The notes beneath the pieces were generated by a model. It was not told the origin of the DNA. It saw nothing but the letters and a program-made list of their open reading frames with translations, and made no database searches. From Gottfriedia solisilvae (lineage in GTDB: Bacteria; Bacillota; Bacilli; Bacillales; Bacillaceae_G): DNA of 64,000 bases. Shown piece by piece: positions 1 through 8,877 of this stretch. Made by a program: the position numbers and the translations under genes. The DNA lies in contig NZ_NETJ01000004.1 of the NCBI RefSeq assembly GCF_002128405.1, positions 577,771-641,770 on the forward strand. The letters run 5' to 3'. The first letter of the stretch is position 1. Every line of letters starts with the position of its first letter.

Positions 1-800
1 TTAAGATTGTATGATTTTTTCTGAATCAGTACATGTTCAAAATGAATTTTATCTGAATGAATCCCGGTAACTTTCAGTAAAAATGATAAATCCTGTGGCA
101 ACATCGTTACTTCGCCGAATAACTGCTGACATATGTCATTTAAATAAAGAACTTTCCCCTTTGGATCGCATACTAATGTTCCAGTTGGGAAGTTCTGAAG
201 TATATGCTGGAAAAACAAAGCTTTTTCATGGCTCTTTAGATAAATATCATGTACAGATTTCACTTCTGATAACATATCCTGTATCGATTCAACACCTGAT
301 GTAATAAGGATTCCATGAAGTCCCATTTCTTGGGCCGTTTTAACTGTTACTACATCACCAAGAACGATTTGGGCTCCCTCTTTGACTGCCTTTTCAAGCT
401 TTACTCTAACTTCCGCTTCATGGTTAATCGAGTAAATTGGAATTTCAAAATCTAATAAACTAGAAACCGTTAGAGCTCCCTGACAAATATTAGGGAAACC
501 GATAATTGCCAACTTACTATTTGAATCCTTTATTAATGTTAAAACTCTTAGTATGTCATATCCCGAAACAGGTATATCTACAACAGGAATTGAAACATGT
601 TTTCTAATAAAAGAGGCCGTACCACCTCGACTTATAATGACATCATAATTCTGTTCTTGAGCACTTAATACAATTGGGAGGGCAACTTCTAAATCTGCAA
701 CTTCCACATCTATTTCAAATCTATTATCTTCACCAACAACTTGTAATAAAAGATCACGAAGTCCAGGATAAGGCGCAATCCCTTTTACTTTAATTTTCAT
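1..800 (-). CDS. PrpR-family sigma-54-dependent regulator, N-terminal part (runs off the window)
   Basis: The frame is open from ATG at 800 to the window edge, so only about 266 N-terminal residues are visible. The start is set by GGAGG ten bases upstream. Residues 1 to about 185 match the PrpR N-terminal sensor domain (MKIKVKGIAPYPGL, then DVIISRGGTA, then a VSGYDIL segment). From about residue 195 a PAS-like domain begins (NFPTGTLVCDPKGKVLYLN). In this family an AAA+ sigma-54 activation domain and a Fis-type helix-turn-helix follow, but both would lie outside the window, so sigma-54 dependence is inferred. Members control short-chain acid or branched-chain catabolic genes. The ligand is unknown here. 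Confidence 0.85.
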   Translation of the reverse strand, partial: MKIKVKGIAPYPGLRDLLLQVVGEDNRFEIDVEVADLEVALPIVLSAQEQNYDVIISRGGTASFIRKHVSIPVVDIPVSGYDILRVLTLIKDSNSKLAIIGFPNICQGALTVSSLLDFEIPIYSINHEAEVRVKLEKAVKEGAQIVLGDVVTVKTAQEMGLHGILITSGVESIQDMLSEVKSVHDIYLKSHEKALFFQHILQNFPTGTLVCDPKGKVLYLNDICQQLFGEVTMLPQDLSFLLKVTGIHSDKIHFEHVLIQKKSYNL

Positions 801-1033
801 TCATTCTTCCTCCAAAAGTGTTTCTATTTGAAACAGTATGTGGAAATTATACAATAATCGTTATAAATTAACAAAATAACAGAGAATATTTGGCTAAAAT
901 TGAACCATTTCTAATTTTAAAATGATTTTTCTCTACAAAAAATTTAATTTACCGATACATTAATTCTAAGTGCAGCTTTATAATAGTTTTATGAAGAATG
1001 AAATTGATGCGGTCCAATACGAGGTGGATACTG

Positions 1034-1702
1034 ATGAGTAAAACAATAGTAGAAAAACTAAACTTGCAAAAATATAATAAGATAGCTGTTTTACATTTAC
1101 CAAGTGGTGCAAATTATTTCGAGCAATTAGCAAATTATGACACAAGCTTAGTAGAAGAATCTTATGACTTAATTTTTGCATTTGTATTTGATATGGAGTC
1201 TTTGAAGGCACTCGTAACAGAAGTCATTGAGCATAATTACTTACATAAAAATAGTTATTTATATTGTGCCTATCCTAAAAAAGATAACAAAGTATATTCA
1301 ACTTATATACATCGAGACGATTTATTTGAAGGTTTGGGTGCAGATGAAGTTGGGTTTATTGGGGCAAGTAATATTAAGTTTGCTCGTATGGTAGGATTGG
1401 ATGAGACCTTTACTGTTGTAGGTTTTAAAGAAGATTATCGTAGCAAAGTCCAGTCTTCTACTAAAGCAAGTCAATGTGTTGATGATTATATTGAAATGAT
1501 CCCTTTCATTGAAAAGGATCTAGAAGCAAGACCAGATTTATTAACATTTTTCCAATCTCTTACTCCTGGTTATCAAAAAGATTGGGCTAGATATGTTTAT
1601 AGTGCGAAACAAGAAAGCACTAAAACCAAAAGACGTGAAGAAATGAGAATGATTTTAGGTTTTGGTTTTAAAAGTGTGGATTTGTATAAACGAAATAAAT
1701 AA
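1034..1702 (+). CDS. YdeI/OmpD-associated family protein
   Basis: A 222-residue protein whose last about 60 residues (FFQSLTPGYQKDWARYVYSA, then KRREEM) fit the YdeI/OmpD-associated C-terminal helical domain. That domain has a conserved LTPxxxKxWxxYixxAKxxxTkxkR pattern. The N-terminal half resembles the DUF3052-like fold often fused to it (IAVLHLP, YDLIFAFV). Molecular function is not established; some family members are linked to bacteriocin tolerance or intracellular iron chaperoning. The start at 1034 follows GAGGTGG; an in-frame ATG at 998 has no ribosome binding site. It is a single gene ended by the hairpin at 1743-1784. Confidence 0.75.
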   Translation: MSKTIVEKLNLQKYNKIAVLHLPSGANYFEQLANYDTSLVEESYDLIFAFVFDMESLKALVTEVIEHNYLHKNSYLYCAYPKKDNKVYSTYIHRDDLFEGLGADEVGFIGASNIKFARMVGLDETFTVVGFKEDYRSKVQSSTKASQCVDDYIEMIPFIEKDLEARPDLLTFFQSLTPGYQKDWARYVYSAKQESTKTKRREEMRMILGFGFKSVDLYKRNK

Positions 1703-1742
1703 AATAAAATCAACAAGAGTATTAGTTTTTTAAAAAATATAA

Positions 1743-1784
1743 AGGGTGTCTCTTGGTCAGCTTCATCGACCAAAGAGACACCCT
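1743..1784. terminator. Long hairpin between convergent genes
   Basis: A 16-base arm AGGGTGTCTCTTGGTC pairs with GACCAAAGAGACACCCT with one bulged base. On the minus strand it is followed by a T-rich run and on the plus strand by CTATTTATGTTT. It lies between the converging YdeI-like and TetR genes and probably works in both directions. Confidence 0.7.
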
Positions 1785-1883
1785 CTATTTATGTTTCTTA
1801 CCCATTATATTAAGCATATCCCTCTAAAGAGACAATATAGAAAGACAGTCTATTTTGTACCACATGTTCATTTCACAATAAGT

Positions 1884-2780
1884 CTACTCTATTGGATTTT
1901 TACTTTTTATATTTAATGCTACTAATTGATGCAATTTTTGTAATTCCTTTTCTTCAAAGAAAGGTTGCGCTTTATTTAAAGCAACTAGTGTACTTTCAAT
2001 TAAAAATTTACGTGGAATTTTTGTATGGTTGCATTCATTATGAATAAATTCCAGTAACTCTTGGTATTTCGCCTGCTCCTCACATTGAGTGAGCTTCTTT
2101 TTCATTTTGCAAATACATTCGTTTAACTCCTGTTGAATTGTAACACTTGTCTTACAAGCAGGAATCCAATTTTTTAGTAATTCAGGCTTAATTAATTGCT
2201 CCCCAGCCAATGAAACCTCTTCAACGATTTTCACTAGTCGTTCTACACTATATTTTACTACTTGATGAACACTTAAATCTAATTCATCTGCTAGATCAGT
2301 GTACTTTATATTGTGATGTAAAATACCAATAAACATAATGGCACAATCTAATAAATAAGGCTCTTTACTTTCACCAAAAATATCTAAAAATCGAGCGTAT
2401 AACCAGTTAAGCATTTTAAAATTACCTTGTTTGATAAAATGCTTTACATCTATATCGTTAATAAAGATTACTTCTTCGAAAAGAGTAAATAATTTATTAT
2501 TTCTATTTGTCTGCAAGATCAATTCCATTTGTTTAATGAAAATATTTATATTTGAAGGCTCTTGACCAATAAGCAACTGATTTCGTTCTTGTTCAAGTTT
2601 TGAGTAAATCATCTGAAAAAGTGCGACTAACAAATCACTTTTGGATGAAAAATAGTTATAAAAAGTTCCTTTTGAGATACCACTGTATTCTAAAATGTCT
2701 TGTATTGATGTTGCTTGATATCCTTTTTCAATAAATAATTCATGGGCTATTTTTATGACACGCTGCTTTCTATCGTTCAT
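1884..2780 (-). CDS. TetR/AcrR family transcriptional regulator
   Basis: 298 residues, longer than the usual 190-220 of the family. Residues 1-50 form a classical TetR helix-turn-helix (ATSIQDILEYSGISKGTFYN, then YFSSKSDLL). The remainder is a helical ligand-binding region with an extra C-terminal extension rich in charged residues and Cys (CICKMKKKLTQCEEQ). It is divergent from the DHA2 efflux gene at 2964, 183 bases away, so it most likely represses that pump and itself. The start ATG follows AGGTGATTAA. The ligand is unknown. Confidence 0.88.
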   Translation of the reverse strand: MNDRKQRVIKIAHELFIEKGYQATSIQDILEYSGISKGTFYNYFSSKSDLLVALFQMIYSKLEQERNQLLIGQEPSNINIFIKQMELILQTNRNNKLFTLFEEVIFINDIDVKHFIKQGNFKMLNWLYARFLDIFGESKEPYLLDCAIMFIGILHHNIKYTDLADELDLSVHQVVKYSVERLVKIVEEVSLAGEQLIKPELLKNWIPACKTSVTIQQELNECICKMKKKLTQCEEQAKYQELLEFIHNECNHTKIPRKFLIESTLVALNKAQPFFEEKELQKLHQLVALNIKSKNPIE

Positions 2781-2963
2781 TTAATCACCTTTAATTCCCA
2801 ATAAATTTCTGTTTAAAACACATAGTACATTATTTTATCAAATTAAACTAGTAGAAACATTAGAGATTTTTAATTGAAACATTTGTAACAATGGTATATC
2901 ATATAAACTTATATGGAAATACAGTTCAAAAAAATATACTACAGGTACAAAGGAGGGGGATTC

Positions 2964-4481
2964 ATGGTACAGTCCATGGAAAAACGTCCACCATACGGGA
3001 TTATTACAATCTTGATGATCGGGGCTTTTATTGCATTCTTAAATAATACTTTACTTAATATCGCATTACCTTCAATTATGAAGGATTTAGATGTAGAGCC
3101 TTCTACAGTTCAATGGTTATCTACTGGCTACATGTTAGTTAATGGTATCTTAATACCAACTACAGCGTTTTTAATCCAAAAATACTCAGTTAGACATTTA
3201 TTCATTACGGCAATGCTTTTATTTAATATAGGTACACTTGCGGCAGGATTTGCTCATATTTTCCCTCTATTATTAACAGGACGTATGATTCAAGCTTCAG
3301 GATCAGCTATTTTAATGCCTTTGTTAATGAACGTTATGTTAACAAGTTTCCCTATCGAAAAAAGAGGAACGGCAATGGGATTCTTTGGACTTGTTATGAT
3401 GGGTGCACCAGCAATTGGCCCAACATTATCGGGTTGGTTAATTGAGCATTACGATTGGAGAATGTTATTCCATTTCGTTACACCTATTGCTCTAGTCATT
3501 CTAATTATTGGCTTTTTCTTACTAAAAGATAAAAAAGAAAAAGTAGTTAGTAGCTTAGATCTTCTATCTGTATTGCTATCAAGTTTAGGGTTTGGTGGAT
3601 TATTGTATGGATTTAGCTCAGCTGGAAGTAAAGGCTGGGATAGCCCGTATGTATATGTAACACTGATCGTCGGAGCAATTTCATTAGTTTTATTTATCCT
3701 TCGACAATTAAAACTTGATAAACCAATGTTAAACTTTAAAATTTATCGATATCCAATGTTTGCCTTATCTTCAGCGATTTCAATCGTTGTTACTATGGCA
3801 ATGTTCTCTGCAATGATGCTTTTACCAATTTACACTCAAACACTTCGTGGAATTAAGCCATTTGATGCCGGTTTAATGCTTCTACCAGGTGCACTTTTAA
3901 TGGCGATTATGTCACCAATTACAGGTAAATTATTTGATAAAATTGGTGGGAGAATACTTGCGGTCATTGGTCTAGCTATTATGACAGTAACAACTTACTT
4001 CTTAAGCAAATTAACTTTGGATACAACTTATACACACTTAATCATCTTATACTCATTACGTATGTTTGGTATGTCTATGGTAATGATGCCTGTTTCAACA
4101 AATGGATTAAATCAATTACCAAAACAATTCTATCCGCATGGTACTGCAATGAATAATACACTTCAGCAAGTATCTGGTGCGATTGGTACTGCGTTATTAG
4201 TTACAATCATGTCTAACCGTACGGAATCATATGCTAAGGATTTAGCAGCGGATGCAATGAAAAATGTAACAACTAAACCTTCACCTGAAATGTTAGCTCA
4301 AATTAAACAAGAAATTACAGCGAAAGCTATGTTAGAAGGAATTAACTTCTCGTTCTATGTAACAGTCTTCGTTGCGCTTGTGGCATTGGTCCTTGCGTTC
4401 TTTATTAAGCGAGCAACACCAGCTGAAGAAATAGTAGAACAACCAAATACAACATTAAATAAAAAACTAGCTGAAAATTAA
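2964..4481 (+). CDS. DHA2-family (EmrB/QacA type) MFS drug:H+ antiporter
   Basis: A 505-residue membrane protein with about 14 predicted transmembrane segments, the size and topology of the 14-TMS DHA2 subfamily. The N-terminal helix carries LNNTLLNIALPSIMKDL, the family's motif D1 region, and GRMIQASGSAILMPL follows in the third to fourth helices. It would export hydrophobic or cationic compounds using the proton gradient. The start was placed at 2964, where AAAGGAGGGGG precedes ATG; an upstream in-frame ATG at 2913 lacks such a signal. It is divergent from a TetR regulator and ends at a strong terminator. Confidence 0.9.
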   Translation: MVQSMEKRPPYGIITILMIGAFIAFLNNTLLNIALPSIMKDLDVEPSTVQWLSTGYMLVNGILIPTTAFLIQKYSVRHLFITAMLLFNIGTLAAGFAHIFPLLLTGRMIQASGSAILMPLLMNVMLTSFPIEKRGTAMGFFGLVMMGAPAIGPTLSGWLIEHYDWRMLFHFVTPIALVILIIGFFLLKDKKEKVVSSLDLLSVLLSSLGFGGLLYGFSSAGSKGWDSPYVYVTLIVGAISLVLFILRQLKLDKPMLNFKIYRYPMFALSSAISIVVTMAMFSAMMLLPIYTQTLRGIKPFDAGLMLLPGALLMAIMSPITGKLFDKIGGRILAVIGLAIMTVTTYFLSKLTLDTTYTHLIILYSLRMFGMSMVMMPVSTNGLNQLPKQFYPHGTAMNNTLQQVSGAIGTALLVTIMSNRTESYAKDLAADAMKNVTTKPSPEMLAQIKQEITAKAMLEGINFSFYVTVFVALVALVLAFFIKRATPAEEIVEQPNTTLNKKLAEN

Positions 4482-4485
4482 AAAG

Positions 4486-4519
4486 AAAAAGTTCAACCTT
4501 TATATGGTTGAACTTTTTT
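4486..4519 (+). terminator. Intrinsic terminator of the DHA2 efflux gene
   Basis: AAAAAGTTCAACC pairs with GGTTGAACTTTTT across a 7-base loop, followed by a T tract, five bases after the stop codon. The A tract on the other side makes it usable for the convergent HisD-like gene as well. Confidence 0.88.
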
Positions 4520-4557
4520 GTTCTTTTACATAAGGAATCTGTCATTACTTTAAAGAA

Positions 4558-5844
4558 TTACTTCTCCCCACCGTTTCCATATCTTCGTACGCGTAATAAT
4601 GCTTGCTCTGCGTGACCTGCAAAGTTTTCAATCATGCATAGTCGTGCAGCATATTCTCCAATATAAGCTGTTGCTTCAGGGCTCACTTTTTGATAAGTTA
4701 CTGTTTTAATAAATTTCCCTACCCAAAGTCCACCTGTATAACGAGCAGCGCCTTTTGTTGGAAGTGTATGGTTTGTTCCAATTACTTTATCTCCATATGC
4801 AACATTTGTTTCTGGACCTAAAAATAAGCAACCATAATTCGTCATATTTTCTAAGAAATAATTTGGATCTTCTGTTAATACCTCTACATGTTCAAATGCA
4901 AGTTTATCCGCTTCAATTACCGCCTCTTCAATGCTATCAACTAATAAGATTTGCCCATAATCTCTCCATGATACACTCGCTACATCGGCAGTTGGCAGTA
5001 TTTTAAGCTGTCTTTCAATTTCTTCAAGTGTTTCATGTGCAATTCTTTCAGAAGTCGTAATTAATGCGCAAGGTGAAGTTGGACCATGCTCACCCTGACC
5101 AAGAAGATCAGTTGCAATCATCTCGCCATCTGAAGTTTCATCGGCAATCACTAATGTTTCAGTTGGACCCGTAAATAAATCAATTCCTACACGACCGTAT
5201 AATTGTCGTTTAGCTTCTGCAACAAATACATTACCTGGCCCTACGATCATATCAACTGCATCTATTGTTTCAGTACCAATTGCCATAGCTGCCATAGCCT
5301 GAATTCCACCTAGTAAATAGATTTTATCTGCACCTGCCAAATACATTGCTGCAATTGTCGCATTTGGAATTTCCCCATTTATTGGTGGTGTACATGCAAT
5401 CACTCGCTTCACACCGGCAACCTTTGCCGTTAGTACACTCATATGTGCAGATGCCACCATTGGGTAACGTCCACCTGGAATATAGCAACCAACACTATTC
5501 ACAGGAATATTTTTATGTCCTAAAATAACCCCAGGAATATTCTCTACCTCAACGTCATGAAGCGATGCCAATTGTGCCTCAGCAAATTCACGAATATTTT
5601 TTTGTGCAAATTTTATATCTTCAATTACTTCTTTTGGTACTTCAGAGATGATTTCTTCAATTTGTTTACTCGATAAACGGAAGTATTCTGGTGACCAGTT
5701 ATCAAATTTAATCGAAAACTTACGAACTGCTTCATCACCACGAGTTTCAATCTCTTTAATTGCTTCCGCTACTATTTTTGAAACTTCCAAATCATTTTTT
5801 GATACTTCCTCTTTCGATTTACCAGCTTTAATTACCTTTACCAT
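4558..5844 (-). CDS. Stand-alone HisD-like dehydrogenase (possibly sulfopropanediol-type)
   Basis: A 428-residue member of the histidinol dehydrogenase family, an NAD- and zinc-dependent four-electron alcohol oxidase. The zinc and catalytic positions are present: GQGEHGP (Gln/His), FEHVEVL (Glu-His), YGDK (Asp) and ENFAGHAEQ (His). No other his genes are nearby. The substrate-pocket stretch reads [16 protein letters not shown] instead of the SVxxFLK-like sequence of biosynthetic HisD. That form is, from memory, typical of HpsN-like (R)-dihydroxypropanesulfonate dehydrogenases and other catabolic paralogues. The start at 5844 follows AAAGGGGGTATTTGTA. It sits downstream of a LacI regulator and two operators, so it is probably an inducible catabolic enzyme. 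Confidence 0.8.
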   Translation of the reverse strand: MVKVIKAGKSKEEVSKNDLEVSKIVAEAIKEIETRGDEAVRKFSIKFDNWSPEYFRLSSKQIEEIISEVPKEVIEDIKFAQKNIREFAEAQLASLHDVEVENIPGVILGHKNIPVNSVGCYIPGGRYPMVASAHMSVLTAKVAGVKRVIACTPPINGEIPNATIAAMYLAGADKIYLLGGIQAMAAMAIGTETIDAVDMIVGPGNVFVAEAKRQLYGRVGIDLFTGPTETLVIADETSDGEMIATDLLGQGEHGPTSPCALITTSERIAHETLEEIERQLKILPTADVASVSWRDYGQILLVDSIEEAVIEADKLAFEHVEVLTEDPNYFLENMTNYGCLFLGPETNVAYGDKVIGTNHTLPTKGAARYTGGLWVGKFIKTVTYQKVSPEATAYIGEYAARLCMIENFAGHAEQALLRVRRYGNGGEK

Positions 5845-5866
5845 TACAAATACCCCCTTTATTCTC

Positions 5867-5930
5867 TTTTGCATACGTATTTATTATTTGATAAAAGAAA
5901 ACGCATTCACTTTTGAATACGTATGCAAAA
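5867..5930. promoter_or_regulatory. Pair of LacI-type operators upstream of the HisD-like gene
   Basis: TTTTGCATACGTATT at 5867-5881 and its reverse complement AATACGTATGCAAAA at 5916-5930 each contain the palindrome ATACGTAT. Their centres are 44 bases apart, about four helical turns. The central CG and the position between the LacI-family gene and its presumed target fit an operator pair bridged by one tetramer or bound by two dimers. Confidence 0.7.
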
Positions 5931-5974
5931 ACTATATGTAGAGAATATTCTAAAAATAACAAAAAGTCAACACT

Positions 5975-6961
5975 TTATGTTGTACTTCTTTCAATTAATT
6001 GACCTTCGATTTCTATATTTCCAGCTATGCCAGTATAATTATCAATTTCCTCCATCACATAATTTACGGTTTTTTCAACCATCTTAGATATTGGTTGTTC
6101 CCACGTTGTTAAATTATAAATTGGCCAATTCGTCATAGCTATATTATCAAAACCAACTACTTTCGTTGCTAAAGGAACTTCAATAGAATGTTTACGAAGC
6201 GCGTCTAATACACCCATAGCCATGATATCGTTCGCTACGAAAAATGCTGATGGAATCTCACCTTTTAGTACAATACTCTTTGCCGTTTGATAACCTCCTT
6301 CATAAGAATAATCAGATTCATATATTTTATATTCTACTTGGTGCTTATCTAATGTCTCAATAAAACCTTGTTCACGATCCCTACTCGTTGATGTGTTTCG
6401 ATCACCTGAAATATACACCATATTTGAGCAGCCTTTTTGATGTAAAAAATTAGCTATTTGGCGACTCGCATCTAAATTATTAGTACAAACAGATAAGAAA
6501 TCATTTTTTTCTGCTTTTCGATTAAACAAAACTAGTGGAATTTTACTTTTCTTAATATCATTAGTCACCTTTAAAGAAAGCATTGCATCTGTAATAATGA
6601 TACCTGCAACATTATAGTTTAATAACATATCTATATCTTCTTTTTGAATCTCTTCATTATTCGTTTGAACAAATAGAATGCTATAACCTAGCTTTTTAAA
6701 AGCTGTCGTAAACTCTTTTAAAACCTGTGGATAGAAAGGATTTTCTACTCCCTTCATAACAAGCCCAATAATTCTAGTTTTTTTTGTGATTAAACTACGT
6801 GCAAATTCATTTGGATTATATCCTAATTCTTCTGCTGCAGATAAAACCTTATTACGTGTCTTCTCAGAAACAGGTGTCCCACCAAAAAACACTCTTGAAA
6901 CAGAAGACTGTGAAACACCTGCAAGTTTAGCAACATCTTTTGCATTAACCCCATTTATCAT
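5975..6961 (-). CDS. LacI/GalR family transcriptional regulator
   Basis: 328 residues. The N-terminal helix-turn-helix reads VNAKDVAKLAGVSQSSVSRV with a hinge helix containing NPNEFARSL. It is followed by a periplasmic-binding-protein-like ligand domain (VVGFDNIAMTNWPIYNLTTW is the conserved C-terminal segment). It is transcribed just ahead of the HisD-like gene, with two inverted operator copies between them, and is divergent from a Gfo/Idh/MocA oxidoreductase. It probably represses this small catabolic cluster until a sugar or sulfonate-like inducer binds. The inducer cannot be read from the sequence. Confidence 0.92.
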   Translation of the reverse strand: MINGVNAKDVAKLAGVSQSSVSRVFFGGTPVSEKTRNKVLSAAEELGYNPNEFARSLITKKTRIIGLVMKGVENPFYPQVLKEFTTAFKKLGYSILFVQTNNEEIQKEDIDMLLNYNVAGIIITDAMLSLKVTNDIKKSKIPLVLFNRKAEKNDFLSVCTNNLDASRQIANFLHQKGCSNMVYISGDRNTSTSRDREQGFIETLDKHQVEYKIYESDYSYEGGYQTAKSIVLKGEIPSAFFVANDIMAMGVLDALRKHSIEVPLATKVVGFDNIAMTNWPIYNLTTWEQPISKMVEKTVNYVMEEIDNYTGIAGNIEIEGQLIERSTT

Positions 6962-7127
6962 GATTTATAACCAACCTTATCTTAAATTACGTATATAATG
7001 ATTAATTATACTATCATTTAGGGCTAAAAAAATAGAGTGTTCAGACTACTTATTTGCATACTCTTTCTTCCTTTTAGTAAAGTAAACTTACTTATAGTAA
7101 AATAGTTTCATTACGTGGGGTGAAAAA

Positions 7128-8036
7128 ATGAAAATTGGGATCATTGGGTTAGGCGATATTTCTAAGAAAGCTTACTTACCTGTTCTTTCAGAAAGAGAAG
7201 ATCTAGAGTTGGTGCTTTGTACTAGAAATGCGAAAACGTTAAATCAATTAGCAAAAAAATACCGAATACATGAAACTGCACTGACTGTTGAAGAATTGCT
7301 TACAAAAAATATTAATGCTGCATTTATCAGCACCGCTACAGAGGCTCACTTTGGGATAGCCCAAACGCTACTTAAAAACGGAATTCATGTATACATAGAT
7401 AAACCTATTTCAATGATTTATGCTGAAACAGCACAAATCGTCGAGCTTTCAAAAAAAGTAGATAAAATTGCAATGGTTGGTTTTAACCGAAGATTCATTC
7501 CAAGAGTCAAAGAGCTGAAGGAACATGGAAAACCAAGCTTAATGATTATGCAAAAAAATAGATTTGCATCACCTGACTATACTAGAAGATTTATTATAGA
7601 GGATTTTATTCATGTCGTGGACACACTTAGATATTTGATGGATACACCAGTGATTGATATAAAAATTGATTATCTAAAAAATGACGAAAAGCTTGACCAT
7701 ATCGTACTTCAATTAATTGGAGAACAATGTACTGCAATCGGAATTATGAATAGAAATAGCGGCGTAACAGAAGAAACAATTGAGTATATGGTCAATCAGC
7801 ACAAGTTTGTAGTGAACAGTCTTGTGGAAACAACGCATTATCATAGTGATGAAGTTAATACAACCAAATTTGGCGACTGGGAGCCTACCCTATATAAGCG
7901 TGGATTTTATCAAATAGTTGACCATTTTATTGATTGTATAAGACATAATAAAACACCTAATCCTTCAATTGATGACTCATTGATTACACATGAGATATGT
8001 GAAAAAATTGTTGAGTATATTGAAAATCGTAATTAA
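7128..8036 (+). CDS. Gfo/Idh/MocA family NAD(P)-dependent oxidoreductase
   Basis: 302 residues with an N-terminal Rossmann fold (IGIIGLGDISKKAYLPVL) and a C-terminal GFOR-type sheet domain. The catalytic motif normally written EKP appears as DKP in VYIDKPIS; Asp at this position is unusual but conservative. It is followed by a GFNRRFIP segment characteristic of the family. Such enzymes oxidise or reduce sugars, inositols or dehydro-sugars. The gene is divergent from the LacI regulator, preceded by GTGGGGTG, and has the dyad AGTAAACTTACT (7081-7092) in its promoter region. The substrate is unknown. Confidence 0.85.
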   Translation: MKIGIIGLGDISKKAYLPVLSEREDLELVLCTRNAKTLNQLAKKYRIHETALTVEELLTKNINAAFISTATEAHFGIAQTLLKNGIHVYIDKPISMIYAETAQIVELSKKVDKIAMVGFNRRFIPRVKELKEHGKPSLMIMQKNRFASPDYTRRFIIEDFIHVVDTLRYLMDTPVIDIKIDYLKNDEKLDHIVLQLIGEQCTAIGIMNRNSGVTEETIEYMVNQHKFVVNSLVETTHYHSDEVNTTKFGDWEPTLYKRGFYQIVDHFIDCIRHNKTPNPSIDDSLITHEICEKIVEYIENRN

Positions 8037-8081
8037 GTTTTAGATTATAAAAGATCAATGCTTTCAATTATACGATGGTTT

Positions 8082-8155
8082 CTGTGGGGCTAAAGATGGT
8101 GAGTCACCGTTCGCGCAATTGCGCCTGTGGGGTCTTGCTTATCCCGCCCCACAAG
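8082..8155. repeat. Structured intergenic element with CCCCACA inverted ends
   Basis: TGTGGGGC (8083-8090) and GCCCCACA (8146-8153) form perfect inverted ends around a GC-rich core. The core contains the palindrome GCGCAATTGCGC (8113-8124) and another TGTGGGG. The composition is far richer in GC than the surroundings. Similar TGTGGGGC-bounded hairpin elements recur between genes in many Bacillaceae, to my knowledge without an agreed function. Here it lies between the 3' ends of two converging genes, so it may serve as a terminator. Confidence 0.55.
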
Positions 8156-8187
8156 AATTTCAATCAAGTCACTTCTCCGTTTATCAT

Positions 8188-8877
8188 TTAAATAGTAAAA
8201 CGATATCCTGCACCCCAAACTGTTTCAATATATTGTGGATTCGCAGGAGTTATTTCGATTTTCCCACGAATCTTTCGAATGTGTACTGTAACAGTAGAGA
8301 TGTCTCCCGCTAAGTCGAATCCCCAAATCAGTTCAAACAGTTCTTCCTTACTAAAAACTCGATTAGGATGCTTTGCAAGAAAGGTTAATAGTTCAAACTC
8401 TTTTGCAGTTAGATTAACTTCCTTATTATTAACATAGACTCTCCGTGATGCTTCCTCTATAATTAACCCTCTAATTCGAATTTCTTTTTTTTCAACTGGT
8501 TTGTTGCCACTCAATCTTTCATAACGTGCTAGATGTGCCTTTGCCCTCGCTACAAGTTCACTCGGACTAAATGGTTTAATGATATAATCGTCCGCGCCAA
8601 GGCCTAGACCTCTAATTTTATCAATGTCTTCTTTTTTAGCTGATACGATTAATATTGGAATTTCTTTTACAGCGCGAACTTGACGACAAATTTCAAATCC
8701 ATCTACGTGAGGTAACATTAAATCTAAAATGATTAAATCGTAATCAATTGAAAGAGCTTTGTTAAGCCCTTCCTTTCCAGATGCGACCAATTCTACGTTA
8801 AATCCATTGATCACAAGATAGTCTCTTTGAAGTTCGCCGATACTTGGATCGTCCTCAATTATTAATATCTTTTTCAA
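8188..8877 (-). CDS. OmpR/PhoB-family response regulator
   Basis: 229 residues: receiver domain 1-115 with phosphoacceptor Asp52 (DLIILDLMLPHVDG) and the conserved Lys in DDYIIKPF, then a winged-helix DNA-binding domain (RRVYVNNKEVNLTAKEFELL, then VWGAGYRF). The stop codon of the upstream histidine kinase gene is directly followed by the TTG start of this gene (TAATTG) with GAGGGAAG just ahead. The order here is kinase first, regulator second, which is less common. The regulated genes are not evident; the domain type is like VanR/PhoP. Confidence 0.92.
   Translation of the reverse strand: MKKILIIEDDPSIGELQRDYLVINGFNVELVASGKEGLNKALSIDYDLIILDLMLPHVDGFEICRQVRAVKEIPILIVSAKKEDIDKIRGLGLGADDYIIKPFSPSELVARAKAHLARYERLSGNKPVEKKEIRIRGLIIEEASRRVYVNNKEVNLTAKEFELLTFLAKHPNRVFSKEELFELIWGFDLAGDISTVTVHIRKIRGKIEITPANPQYIETVWGAGYRFTI

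Noticed and set aside
83..304. A 73-codon plus-strand frame near the left edge
   Set aside because: It is antisense to the PrpR-like gene, whose frame is continuous and matches a known domain.
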